A stretch of 16,592 nucleotides of DNA, from contig JAFZRK010000035.1 of NCBI GenBank assembly GCA_017619905.1, positions 1 to 16,592 on the forward strand. Direction: 5' to 3'. Origin of the DNA: Bacillota bacterium. Its GTDB lineage: Bacteria > Bacillota > Clostridia > Peptostreptococcales > Anaerovoracaceae. The notes under the pieces are model-generated. The model searched no databases and was not told where the DNA came from. It was given only the letters and a program-made list of their open reading frames with translations. This document shows, piece after piece, positions 1 through 6,706 of this stretch; positions within the stretch are counted from its first letter, which is position 1; every line of letters starts with the position of its first letter. Both the position numbers and the translations under genes were made by a program.

Positions 1-6
1 CAGGAT

Positions 7-129
7 GTGCCGGCCCGCAGCCGGGCTTCCGCGCAATAGGAATCTGCGAACCATGTCAGGTCCGGAAGGAAGCAGCATTAAGCGGAGCCGCCTATGTGCC
101 GCGGGCAGAGCTCGGCTGCGGACCGGCAC
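7..129 (+). ncRNA. ffs: Signal recognition particle RNA, small 4.5S-like form
   Basis: This is the RNA scaffold of the signal recognition particle, which binds Ffh and targets membrane and secreted proteins co-translationally. The diagnostic domain IV is plain: GTCAGGTCCGGAAGGAAGCA around 55-74, with a GGAA tetraloop (64-67) closed by TCC/GGA. The two ends form a long helix: 7-28 pairs with 108-129 with few mismatches. Bases outside this helix (1-6 and 130 onward) do not continue the pairing, so the RNA appears to close here without an Alu domain. The gene lies just upstream of dnaX, a known arrangement in Bacillota. The promoter must lie left of the window. A weak 6-bp hairpin at 145-161 follows but has no T run, so the 3' end is uncertain by a few bases. 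Confidence 0.93.
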
Positions 130-195
130 TGATGTTTATTTACAACGCTGTTCTGCAGCGTCACTCATAAACTTGATCACCCGGAGGAGAACAGG

Positions 196-1269
196 ATGTA
201 TCAGGCATTGTACAGGGCCTTCAGGCCGGAAACGTTCGACGATCTGATCGGACAGGACCACATCGTAAAGATCCTCAAAAACCAGATAGCATCGGATACC
301 GTGGGCCACGCCTACCTTTTCTGCGGAACGCGCGGAACGGGCAAGACCACCACGGCGCGGCTTCTGGCCAAAGCGCTCAACTGCACTTCGGACGGGGAGC
401 GTCCCTGCGGGGAGTGCGACGCCTGCAAGGCCATAGCAGCCGGAACGTTCATAGACGTTACGGAGCTGGACGCCGCGTCCAACAACTCCGTGGACGACAT
501 CCGCACCCTCCGCGAGGAAGTCAACTTCCCGCCTGCCGTCGGAAGAAAAAAGGTCTATATAATCGACGAAGTCCACATGCTCTCCACGCAGGCTTTCAAC
601 GCGTTCCTTAAGACGCTCGAGGAGCCGCCCAAAGACACGGTCTTCATCCTCTGCACCACGGATCCAAACAAGCTTCCGGCCACCATACAGTCCAGGTGCA
701 TACGTCTGGACTTCCGCCGCGTGCCGGAGAGCGTCATCCGGGCAAGGTTCCGCGACATCTGCGCTAAGATAGGCGTAAAGGCGGACGAGGACGCCCTGGC
801 TCTTCTTGCGGGCAGCGCGGACGGTTCGGTAAGAGACGGTCTGTCGCTTCTGGACCTCTGCATAGGAAGCGGGGACCGGCTCACCAGGGAGGACGTGCTG
901 GAACTGCTGGGCATGGCGCCGTCGGAGCTTTTCGTAAAGCTTACGGACTCCGTGCGTACGGGAGATGCCGCCGGAGCTCTCACCGCCTTCGCCGAGACTC
1001 TTTCGGAAGGCAAGGAGGCGCTTCAGGTGGGCCGCGACTGGCTGGACCACTTCCGCAGCTTAATGATAATAAAGTTCTCGGACGAGCCGCAGAACATACT
1101 CAATCTCTCGACGGAGAACATAGAGCGTCTCAGGGTCCAGGCCAAAGCCACGGATCTGGCGTTCATCTCCTCGTGCATCAAAACGCTTTCGCAGGCGCTT
1201 CTTGACGCGCGCTGGGCTGCAAGGCCCAGGACGCTCATAGAGCTTGCCATAATAGAAATGTGCCGTTAG
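196..1269 (+). CDS. dnaX: DNA polymerase III clamp-loader subunit DnaX, short gamma-like form
   Basis: This is the ATPase motor of the clamp loader, which opens and loads the sliding clamp during replication. The AAA+ signatures are all present: Walker A GTRGTGKT (44-51), a zinc-binding set Cys63, Cys71, Cys74 and Cys77, Walker B IIDEVH (122-127), the SRC arginine-finger motif (166-168) and sensor 2 GSVRDGLSLLD with Arg213. Domain III continues to the end. The ATG start follows GGAGGAG at 183-189 with 6-nt spacing. At 357 residues it is much shorter than typical Bacillota DnaX (over 500). It stops where domain III ends, so the tau-specific domains IV and V, which contact the replicative helicase and the polymerase, are absent. 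Only 70 bases separate it from the next gene, so no frameshifted tail is hidden downstream. Confidence 0.96.
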   Translation: MYQALYRAFRPETFDDLIGQDHIVKILKNQIASDTVGHAYLFCGTRGTGKTTTARLLAKALNCTSDGERPCGECDACKAIAAGTFIDVTELDAASNNSVDDIRTLREEVNFPPAVGRKKVYIIDEVHMLSTQAFNAFLKTLEEPPKDTVFILCTTDPNKLPATIQSRCIRLDFRRVPESVIRARFRDICAKIGVKADEDALALLAGSADGSVRDGLSLLDLCIGSGDRLTREDVLELLGMAPSELFVKLTDSVRTGDAAGALTAFAETLSEGKEALQVGRDWLDHFRSLMIIKFSDEPQNILNLSTENIERLRVQAKATDLAFISSCIKTLSQALLDARWAARPRTLIELAIIEMCR

Positions 1270-1339
1270 GCGATAAAGCCGCGCGCCGGTCAGCCCGGCC
1301 GCAGACACAGTCAACCGTTACCGTAAAACAGGAGTCATC

Positions 1340-2299
1340 ATGGGTAATACGTTTTATTTTCAGTGGGAAGTAGCGCTAATGGAGTTCATCCAGGCGCATC
1401 TGGGAAGTTTCGGCGTAAAGCTCGCGTCGTTCATAACCATGTTCGGCGAGGAACTGGTGCTCATAGTGGTGCTGGGCTTCATGTACTGGTCGTTCGACAA
1501 GAAGGTCGGCCGCAGGATAGGCCTCAACATAACGATGGGTCTGGTATGGAACCCGCTCATCAAGAACATCGCCTGCCGCAGGCGTCCGTATTTCGACAAC
1601 GAGGGCATAAAGTGCCTTAAGCCGGTGGACAGTTCCGCCAGCATCTACGACGTAAAGGCGCAGGGCTGGTCGTTCCCCAGCGGGCACTCCACCAACTCCA
1701 CCATTGCCTACGGTTCGCTGGCTTATTACTACAAGAACAAAGCGGTAAGGATAATAGGCGTACTGCTGCCGATACTCGTTGGAATCTCAAGGTTCTGCGT
1801 AGGAGTCCACTACCCGACGGACGTCATGTGCGGATGGGTGCTGGGCCTTATCATCATCTTCCTCATGCCGTGGCTTCTGGACAGGTCCAAGCGCAAGTGG
1901 CTCCTCTATCTGATCATCTTCATCGTGTCGCTGGTCGGCTGCTTCTGGAGCAGGACGGACGACTACTACACCGGGATCGGCATGATGGCGGGCTTCTTCA
2001 TCGGCGACCTCTTCGAGGAGAAGGTGGTGCATTTCGAGAACACCAGAGTGTGGTGGCGCATGATACTGCGCGTCATCATCGGCGGAGCCATCTACTTCGG
2101 GCTCAACACGCTGCTAAAGATGCCGTTCCCGTCCGACATGCTGCACGCTGAGAACGCGCTGGGCTATTCCATAAGAGCCGTCCGCTACTGCATAATAATG
2201 TTCGTGGAAGTGGGGCTCTACCCCATGGTGTTCAGGATCATCAAGACTAAGAAGGACGCGCCCAAGACCAAGGACGCGCCGGCCGCAGACGCTGAATGA
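1340..2299 (+). CDS. PAP2-family membrane phosphatase
   Basis: An integral membrane acid phosphatase of the PAP2 superfamily, whose members dephosphorylate lipid phosphates such as undecaprenyl diphosphate or phosphatidic acid. All three signature motifs are intact: KX6RP (Lys75 to Arg82-Pro83), PSGH (113-116) and SRX5HX3D (Ser150-Arg151, His157, Asp161). Several hydrophobic stretches suggest about seven or eight membrane segments, including roughly 25-50, 136-150, 163-180, 187-203 and 240-260. The C-terminal tail is charged, with a repeated KDAP. The start has AGGAG five bases upstream. The gene follows dnaX by 70 bp and overlaps the next gene by an ATGA junction. The substrate cannot be told from sequence; 319 residues is long for a plain BacA-type substitute, and the C-terminal membrane part is not one I can name. 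Confidence 0.9.
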   Translation: MGNTFYFQWEVALMEFIQAHLGSFGVKLASFITMFGEELVLIVVLGFMYWSFDKKVGRRIGLNITMGLVWNPLIKNIACRRRPYFDNEGIKCLKPVDSSASIYDVKAQGWSFPSGHSTNSTIAYGSLAYYYKNKAVRIIGVLLPILVGISRFCVGVHYPTDVMCGWVLGLIIIFLMPWLLDRSKRKWLLYLIIFIVSLVGCFWSRTDDYYTGIGMMAGFFIGDLFEEKVVHFENTRVWWRMILRVIIGGAIYFGLNTLLKMPFPSDMLHAENALGYSIRAVRYCIIMFVEVGLYPMVFRIIKTKKDAPKTKDAPAADAE

Positions 2300-3228
2300 A
2301 CATAGTATTTCTGGACCGCAAAAGCATAGGGGACGATCTGGATCTGAGCGCGTTCGAGAAGCTCGGAAATGTTGTGATGCATGATTTCTCAACGCCCGCG
2401 GAGGCGAGGGAACGCACCAGGGACGCGGACATAATCGTCCTCAACAAGACCCCCATAAACGAGGAGACCATTGGCCTTGCGGAGCATCTGAAGCTGGTCT
2501 GCGTCACAGCCACCGGAACCAACAATCTGGACAAGGACTACCTTGCGGAGCGAGGCATAGAGTGGCGCAACGTGGCAGGATATTCCACCGAGAGCGTGGC
2601 GCAGCACACGTTTGCGCTGCTGTTCTACATCTGGGAGCACCTGCGCTACTACGACGAATACGTAAAGGACGGACGCTACGCGGACGACCGACTGTTCACA
2701 CATTTCGCCGAGACCTTCCATGAGCTGGCCGGCCGGACCTGGGGTATAATAGGCCTCGGGACCATAGGCCGCAGGGTGGCGCAGATAGCGTCGGCTTTCG
2801 GCTGCAGAGTGCAGTACTATTCCACGTCCGGGCGCAACCACACGGAGGACTTCCGGGAAGTCAGCTTTGAGGAGCTGCTGGCGACGTCGGACATAGTTTC
2901 GATACACGCGCCGCTCAACGAACAGACGGAAGGCCTGATCGACGCGGCGGCCCTAAAGCAGATGAAAAAGACCGCTGTCCTCATAAACGTGGGACGCGGT
3001 CCGATAATAGTCGAAAAAGATCTTGCGGAAGCTCTTGAGAACGGCACCATAACCGCCGCGGGTCTGGACGTTCTTTCCGTTGAACCCATGAGCAAGGACA
3101 GTCCGTTCTTCGGAATGCAGGACAGCCGCCTGTTCATTACCCCGCACATCGCGTGGGCATCCCTGGAGGCCCGCACCCGCCTGATGGAAATCATAGCGGG
3201 GCAGATCCGGGAGTTCTGCGCTATTTAA
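2296..3228 (+). CDS. D-2-hydroxyacid dehydrogenase (glycerate dehydrogenase/hydroxypyruvate reductase-like)
   Basis: A soluble NAD(P)-dependent oxidoreductase that interconverts 2-keto acids and D-2-hydroxy acids. The nucleotide-binding GLGTIG is at 153-158. The catalytic triad is present: Arg234 in NVGRGP, Glu263 in LDVLSVEP and His284 in ITPHIAW. TGTNNLD (73-79) and the GYSTESVAQHTFALL stretch (95-109) are typical of the hydroxypyruvate reductase/glycerate dehydrogenase branch. At the end of the second beta strand the sequence reads YYSTSGR (174-180), so the usual acidic residue that selects NADH is replaced by Ser176. I infer NADPH may be preferred. The start codon overlaps the upstream stop (ATGA), implying translational coupling with the phosphatase. 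The 3' end overlaps the convergent rluB-type gene by 8 bp. The exact substrate is uncertain. Confidence 0.92.
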   Translation: MNIVFLDRKSIGDDLDLSAFEKLGNVVMHDFSTPAEARERTRDADIIVLNKTPINEETIGLAEHLKLVCVTATGTNNLDKDYLAERGIEWRNVAGYSTESVAQHTFALLFYIWEHLRYYDEYVKDGRYADDRLFTHFAETFHELAGRTWGIIGLGTIGRRVAQIASAFGCRVQYYSTSGRNHTEDFREVSFEELLATSDIVSIHAPLNEQTEGLIDAAALKQMKKTAVLINVGRGPIIVEKDLAEALENGTITAAGLDVLSVEPMSKDSPFFGMQDSRLFITPHIAWASLEARTRLMEIIAGQIREFCAI

Positions 3229-3970
3229 TGCCTTTAAGATAGTTCACCTCCGCCTGGGTGAGCCGCCTGTAGCCGCCTTCCTTCGTGCGGCCAAGACGTA
3301 TCTCTCCGATGGCTGTGCGCTGCAGCGCCAGTACCTTTAAGCCGATGGCCTCCGCCATCTTTCTGATCTGGCGGTTCTTGCCCTCGGTTATCTTTATCTC
3401 CAGCACGCATTCGCGCGCGGCCTGCGATACCATGGATACCTTTGCAGGGCGCGTCTTGTATTTTCTGGTGTAATGCTTGCCGGTGGCAGGGTCCTTTTCC
3501 TCCAGATCTATCTCTATGCCTTTGCGGAGCTGATCCATCTGGCGCTCGGTCGGAACGCCGTTCAGCCGCGCAAGGTAGGTCTTTTCCAGATGCGAGGACG
3601 GTCTGGATATCCTGTTGGCCAGGGCGCCGTCGTTGGTCAGGAGGAGCAGCCCGCAGCTGTCGTAGTCCAGACGGCCCACGGGGAACACGTTCACGTCCAC
3701 GTCGGTAAGCAGGTCCATGACGGTGGGTCTGCCTTTTTCGTCCTTTCTGGTGGTGACGTATCCTGCGGGTTTGTTGAGGGCGTACCAGCAGAGCTTTTCG
3801 GCGCCTTCCAGCACTTTGCCGTTCACTTCCACCTTGTCGCCGTCCTGCACGTCGTAGCCCGGTTCCTTAAGGACCGCGCCGTTAATCTTTACGCGTCCTT
3901 CTTTTATAAGATCGTCCGCGCCGCGCCTGGAGCTGACTCCGGCCTGCGCAATGTATTTGTTGAGTCTCAT
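3221..3970 (-). CDS. rluB: RsuA/RluB-family rRNA pseudouridine synthase
   Basis: Converts a specific uridine in ribosomal RNA to pseudouridine; RluB acts on 23S rRNA near the peptidyl-transferase centre. The N-terminal S4 RNA-binding domain covers about 1-47 (MRLNKYIAQAGVSSRRGADD). The catalytic motif GRLDYDSCGLLLLTNDG starts at 99, with Asp102 as the catalytic aspartate. The KNRQIRKM stretch near the C-terminus fits the RsuA/RluB/E/F group. The length of 249 is normal. Upstream on this strand, AGAGGA ends 8 bases before the ATG. The gene is convergent with the dehydrogenase and shares 8 bp at the stop codons. It is divergent from pyrR across a long AT-rich gap. RluB is the likeliest subfamily, but RsuA or RluE/F cannot be excluded by eye. 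Confidence 0.93.
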   Translation of the reverse strand: MRLNKYIAQAGVSSRRGADDLIKEGRVKINGAVLKEPGYDVQDGDKVEVNGKVLEGAEKLCWYALNKPAGYVTTRKDEKGRPTVMDLLTDVDVNVFPVGRLDYDSCGLLLLTNDGALANRISRPSSHLEKTYLARLNGVPTERQMDQLRKGIEIDLEEKDPATGKHYTRKYKTRPAKVSMVSQAARECVLEIKITEGKNRQIRKMAEAIGLKVLALQRTAIGEIRLGRTKEGGYRRLTQAEVNYLKGIK

Positions 3971-4025
3971 AACTGTATTCCTCTTTCGTCTTCTGCTATT
4001 CTACCACGATTTGCCCGAATGGCAT

Positions 4026-4047
4026 AGGGGACGGTCCTCTGTATCCT
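4026..4047. repeat. Degenerate GGGGACGGT-type repeat, single copy
   Basis: AGGGGACGGTCC is followed by TCTGTATCCT, giving an imperfect short hairpin. The same AGGGGACGGT core recurs at 6571-6580, and AGGGACGGTT at 6600-6609. From memory, GGGGACGGTTCT-type hairpin repeats are scattered in many Clostridia and resemble REP elements mobilised by Y1/RAYT transposases. That link is recall, not something shown here, and no transposase gene is present. Confidence 0.5.
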
Positions 4048-4086
4048 TTCAATGTCTTTAGGCGCCGTTTTTCTATTACCCGAATG

Positions 4087-4500
4087 AATAAAATCGCAGC
4101 TGCTTCGAAGTTTTTTTGCCGCAAAAAACGATAAAACTTTTTTATTTTTGAGAGCCATAAAAGTTATTGTGTAAAAATAACGATTCTGTGGAAAACTTGT
4201 GTATTGACAAATTGATCGTGCTTGTTACGCCTTGAAATTTCAACGTTTCCGGGCTGTAATAGTTTTCCACAGGTTTCGGTGGAAAAGTGTTGGAAAGGGG
4301 TGCGCCGCCTTTTGTTCACTTATCGGAGGACCCTATGATTTCAAGGCATTTCCGGCTTGTTGACAATTGTTCGCGAACAAGTTTTTCTCACTTGTTGATG
4401 TTAACATAATCGGCAGCGCAAAAAAGATTTTTTCCGTGGAACTTTCGGTTTTTTTGTAGTATGCCGAAACTGTTTTTGTGCATAAAAAACGGGCCCGTTA
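4087..4500. promoter_or_regulatory. AT-rich intergenic region with a cluster of DnaA-box-like sites
   Basis: This gap between divergent rluB and pyrR is strongly AT-rich, with A and T runs at 4111-4145 and 4421-4456, in an otherwise GC-rich window. Four 9-mers fit the DnaA box pattern TTWTNCACA: 4168-4176 (-, TTTTACACA), 4187-4195 (-, TTTTCCACA), 4263-4271 (+, TTTTCCACA) and 4477-4485 (-, TTATGCACA). A fifth at 4278-4286 (-) has one mismatch. Under uniform base composition about 0.03 such sites would be expected in 500 bp on both strands, and somewhat more in AT-rich DNA. The region could be an origin element, a DnaA-titration site or a DnaA-controlled promoter region. No dnaA or dnaN gene is in the window, so function is open. 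Confidence 0.6.
4367..4380. promoter_or_regulatory. Perfect 14-bp palindrome, possible operator
   Basis: TTGTTCGCGAACAA is a perfect palindrome inside the AT-rich region, flanked by direct copies of CTTGTTGA at 4356-4363 and 4391-4398. It has the look of a dimeric repressor operator. The half-site order (GTTC then GAAC) is opposite to the Bacillus LexA box, so I do not call it an SOS box. The binding protein is unknown. Confidence 0.4.
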
Positions 4501-4515
4501 AGCTTTCTTTGTTTC

Positions 4516-4544
4516 TTGACGCTTGCCTTAGGAAAAGCTATAAT
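4516..4544 (+). promoter_or_regulatory. Sigma-A promoter for pyrR-uraA
   Basis: A -35 TTGACG (4516-4521) and a perfect -10 TATAAT (4539-4544) are separated by 17 bp. Transcription would start near 4551. That places the PyrR-type attenuator entirely within the transcribed leader. Confidence 0.85.
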
Positions 4545-4564
4545 ATCCGTAGGAAAAACCATCT

Positions 4565-4652
4565 TTAAATCGGTACAGAGAGACCGGTAAGATCCATAAA
4601 GGACCGCGCGTGCAGCGTGGAGCAGATCTTGCCGGCCGGGCAGGATTTTTTT
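4565..4652 (+). promoter_or_regulatory. PyrR-responsive attenuator in the pyrR leader
   Basis: Three mutually exclusive RNA structures can be read. The PyrR-binding hairpin pairs 4569-4574 with 4583-4588 and carries the CAGAGA hexaloop (4576-4581), matching the CNGNGA loop of known PyrR sites. The antiterminator pairs CCGGTAAGATC (4584-4594) with GATCTTGCCGG (4625-4635), 11 bp with one G-U. The terminator pairs 4628-4633 with 4639-4644 and runs into seven T residues (4646-4652). The binding hairpin and the antiterminator share 4584-4588, so PyrR with UMP would favour termination. The terminator's 3' arm also contains AGGA (4642-4645), the likely pyrR ribosome binding site, so translation may be controlled as well. 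Confidence 0.85.
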
Positions 4653-5204
4653 ATGGATCTCGGAGACAGAAAGCCAAAAGCGCAGCTTCTAAACGAAGAG
4701 GCGATGCACAGAGCGCTCAAGCGCATGTCGCATCAGATCCTCGAACAGAACGAGGGCGCGGAAGGGCTTGTTTTTTTGGGCATACGCCGCAGGGGAGTGC
4801 CCCTTGCCAGGGAGCTTGCCAGAAACATCAAGGACATAGAGGGCTCCGACATCCCCGTGGGAGAGCTGGACATAACGCTCTACCGCGACGACCTTTCCGA
4901 GACCGACCCGGTCCCCACCGTAAATTACACGAAGATCGACTTTCCGGTAAAAGATAAGAAGGTGATCCTGGTGGACGACGTCATCTTCACCGGGCGCACC
5001 GTAAGGGCCGCGCTGGACGCGGTCAGCGCTCTGGGAAGGCCGGCCTCCATACAGCTGGCGGTGCTCATAGACCGCGGCCACAGGGAGCTTCCCATTAGGG
5101 CGGATTACGTGGGCAAGAACGTCCCCACGTCCAGAAACGAGATCGTCTCCGTCCAGGTGACGGAGTTCGACGGACAAATGTGTGTGAACTTATATTCAAA
5201 ATAG
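4653..5204 (+). CDS. pyrR: PyrR, pyrimidine operon RNA-binding attenuator and uracil phosphoribosyltransferase
   Basis: Bifunctional protein: it binds pyr leader RNA when UMP is high, promoting termination, and has uracil phosphoribosyltransferase activity. The PRPP-binding loop VILVDDVIFTGRT lies at 104-116, and ELDITLYRDD and RGHRELPIRADYVGKN are classic PyrR sequences. I chose the ATG at 4653 (183 residues, close to the 181 of the Bacillus protein). A GTG at 4617 gives 12 more residues, but these are encoded by the attenuator itself. AGGA at 4642-4645 lies 7 bases before the ATG. The gene sits directly behind its own attenuator and 22 bp before uraA, forming a self-regulated two-gene unit. 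Confidence 0.95.
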   Translation: MDLGDRKPKAQLLNEEAMHRALKRMSHQILEQNEGAEGLVFLGIRRRGVPLARELARNIKDIEGSDIPVGELDITLYRDDLSETDPVPTVNYTKIDFPVKDKKVILVDDVIFTGRTVRAALDAVSALGRPASIQLAVLIDRGHRELPIRADYVGKNVPTSRNEIVSVQVTEFDGQMCVNLYSK

Positions 5205-5226
5205 ATCAAAAAAAGGAGAAATCAAA

Positions 5227-6564
5227 ATGAGTGAAAAAGAGGGCGCCATCTACAGCGCCAAAGAACTCGGAACAGGCAAGACCATAGTACTCGGTCTGCA
5301 GCACATGTTCGCGATGTTCGGAGCAACTGTTCTTGTTCCGATCCTTACCGGACTGAGTGTGTCCACGACTCTGCTGTTCGCGGGCATAGCAACTCTGTTC
5401 ATGCACCTCGTCACAGGCGGAAAGGTCCCGGTATTCCTCGGATCTTCCTTCGCTTTCCTGGGCGGGTATTTCGCGGTCAAGGACATGGCTGTCAATGCAG
5501 GAATGACTGCGGAGCAGGGTCTTCCCTACGCCGGCATAGGCATTGCGTGCGCAGGTCTTCTGTACCTTATCCTTGCTCTCATCTGCAAGGTAGTTGGCGC
5601 CAGCAAGGTAATGCGCTTCTTCCCGCCGATAGTCACAGGTCCGATAATCATCTGCGTAGGTCTCCACCTTGCGCCTTCCGCCATCGACAACTGCAACCAG
5701 AACTGGTGGATCGCCCTCGTGGCCATAGTCGTGGTAATAGTCTGCAACATCTGGGGCAAGGGAATGATCAAGATCATACCCATCCTCCTGGGAGTTCTGG
5801 CTTCCTACATAGTAGCCGCAGTTACCGGAAACGTGGACTGGTCCGGAGTTTCCGAAGCTGCCTGGATAGGCCTTCCCATAGTTAAGGAAAACACCGTGTT
5901 CTCCCTGATCGGCAACGCTAACGGAGGACTGATCGCTTCCGCGATAATCACCATAGTTCCGCTGGCAGTAGCCACCATGATGGAGCACGTTGGCGACATC
6001 TCCGCAATCAGCGGAACCGTAGGCAAGGACTTCATCGCCGACCCGGGTCTTCACAGAACTCTTATCGGAGACGGCGTAGGAACCACGATAGCCGCTCTGT
6101 TCGGAGCTCCCGCAAACACCACCTACGGTGAGAACACCGGCGTCCTTGCTCTTACCAAAGTATTCGATCCTCTGGTAATTAGACTCGCAGCGATCTTCGC
6201 GATAGTGCTGAGCTTCTGCCCGAAGTTCGCAGCCATCATCACGGCCATGCCGGCAGCCACCATCGGCGGCGTATCCATCATCCTCTACGGTATGATCGCA
6301 GCCATAGGCGTACGCAACGTGGTCGAGAATCAGGTAGACTTCCAGAAGAGCAGAAACGTAATCATAGCCGCTCTCATCCTCTGCCTCTGCATAGGAATCG
6401 AGTATTCCGCAAAGGGCAACATCATGATCGGTTCCGTAAGTCTCTCCGGCCTTGCGGTAGCTTCCATCGTAGGACTCGTGCTCAACGCGATCCTGCCCGG
6501 CAAGGACACCAGCTTCGCCGAGAAGCCCAACGACCAGCTCTCCGGATCCCTCGGAAAGTATTGA
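5227..6564 (+). CDS. uraA: Uracil permease, NCS2/NAT family
   Basis: A membrane symporter that imports uracil, the substrate that PyrR-type phosphoribosyltransferase converts to UMP. The family features are clear: QHMFAMFGATVLVPIL near the N-terminus with His26, EHVGD at 253-257 in the substrate-binding region, and DPGLHRTLIGDG followed by TTYGENTGV with Glu302. These correspond to the E. coli UraA binding residues, except that its His245 is Asp257 here, which I believe is common in Gram-positive uracil permeases. The 445 residues are almost wholly hydrophobic, consistent with 14 membrane segments. AAGGAG (5213-5218) lies 8 bases before the ATG. It shares the pyrR promoter and attenuator and is followed by a strong terminator. 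Xanthine transport is less likely given the context. Confidence 0.94.
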   Translation: MSEKEGAIYSAKELGTGKTIVLGLQHMFAMFGATVLVPILTGLSVSTTLLFAGIATLFMHLVTGGKVPVFLGSSFAFLGGYFAVKDMAVNAGMTAEQGLPYAGIGIACAGLLYLILALICKVVGASKVMRFFPPIVTGPIIICVGLHLAPSAIDNCNQNWWIALVAIVVVIVCNIWGKGMIKIIPILLGVLASYIVAAVTGNVDWSGVSEAAWIGLPIVKENTVFSLIGNANGGLIASAIITIVPLAVATMMEHVGDISAISGTVGKDFIADPGLHRTLIGDGVGTTIAALFGAPANTTYGENTGVLALTKVFDPLVIRLAAIFAIVLSFCPKFAAIITAMPAATIGGVSIILYGMIAAIGVRNVVENQVDFQKSRNVIIAALILCLCIGIEYSAKGNIMIGSVSLSGLAVASIVGLVLNAILPGKDTSFAEKPNDQLSGSLGKY

Positions 6565-6570
6565 TAGTTT

Positions 6571-6633
6571 AGGGGACGGTTATCCATGTACTGACATTCA
6601 GGGACGGTTCCGCGATCCGGAGCCGTCCCTTTT
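6571..6633 (+). terminator. Terminator of pyrR-uraA embedded in GGGACGGT repeats
   Basis: A 13-bp stem (6600-6612 with 6618-6630, one G-U pair) with a 5-base loop CGATC ends in TTTT, a good intrinsic terminator. Its left arm begins AGGGACGGTT, and a second copy of AGGGGACGGT stands just upstream at 6571-6580. The terminator may therefore have been built from a dispersed repeat related to the one at 4026. Confidence 0.8.
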
Positions 6634-6706
6634 GTATTTGCTTTTTTTGCAGTAATCTGTGAAAATAGCATAAAAGACGATCATTAGTATCCGGGAGAAA
6701 AGACCG

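Noticed and set aside
546..552. A AAA AAG slippery heptamer in frame within dnaX, like the E. coli gamma frameshift site
   Set aside because: It lies beside Walker B, so a -1 shift would give a product cut inside the ATPase domain (stop near 611). No well-placed stimulatory Shine-Dalgarno or strong hairpin is evident.
3967..4158. 63-codon ORF on the - strand overlapping the rluB start by ATGA
   Set aside because: It runs through the GGGGACGGT repeat (which gives the RTVP-like stretch) and AT-rich DNA, matches no family I know, and rluB has its own ribosome binding site.
4367..4380. Palindrome considered as a LexA SOS box
   Set aside because: The Gram-positive box has GAAC before GTTC; here the order is reversed and no SOS gene is adjacent.
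4617..4652. GTG start giving a 195-residue PyrR
   Set aside because: The extra codons are the attenuator's antiterminator and terminator arms. The ATG at 4653 matches the family length and has AGGA upstream.
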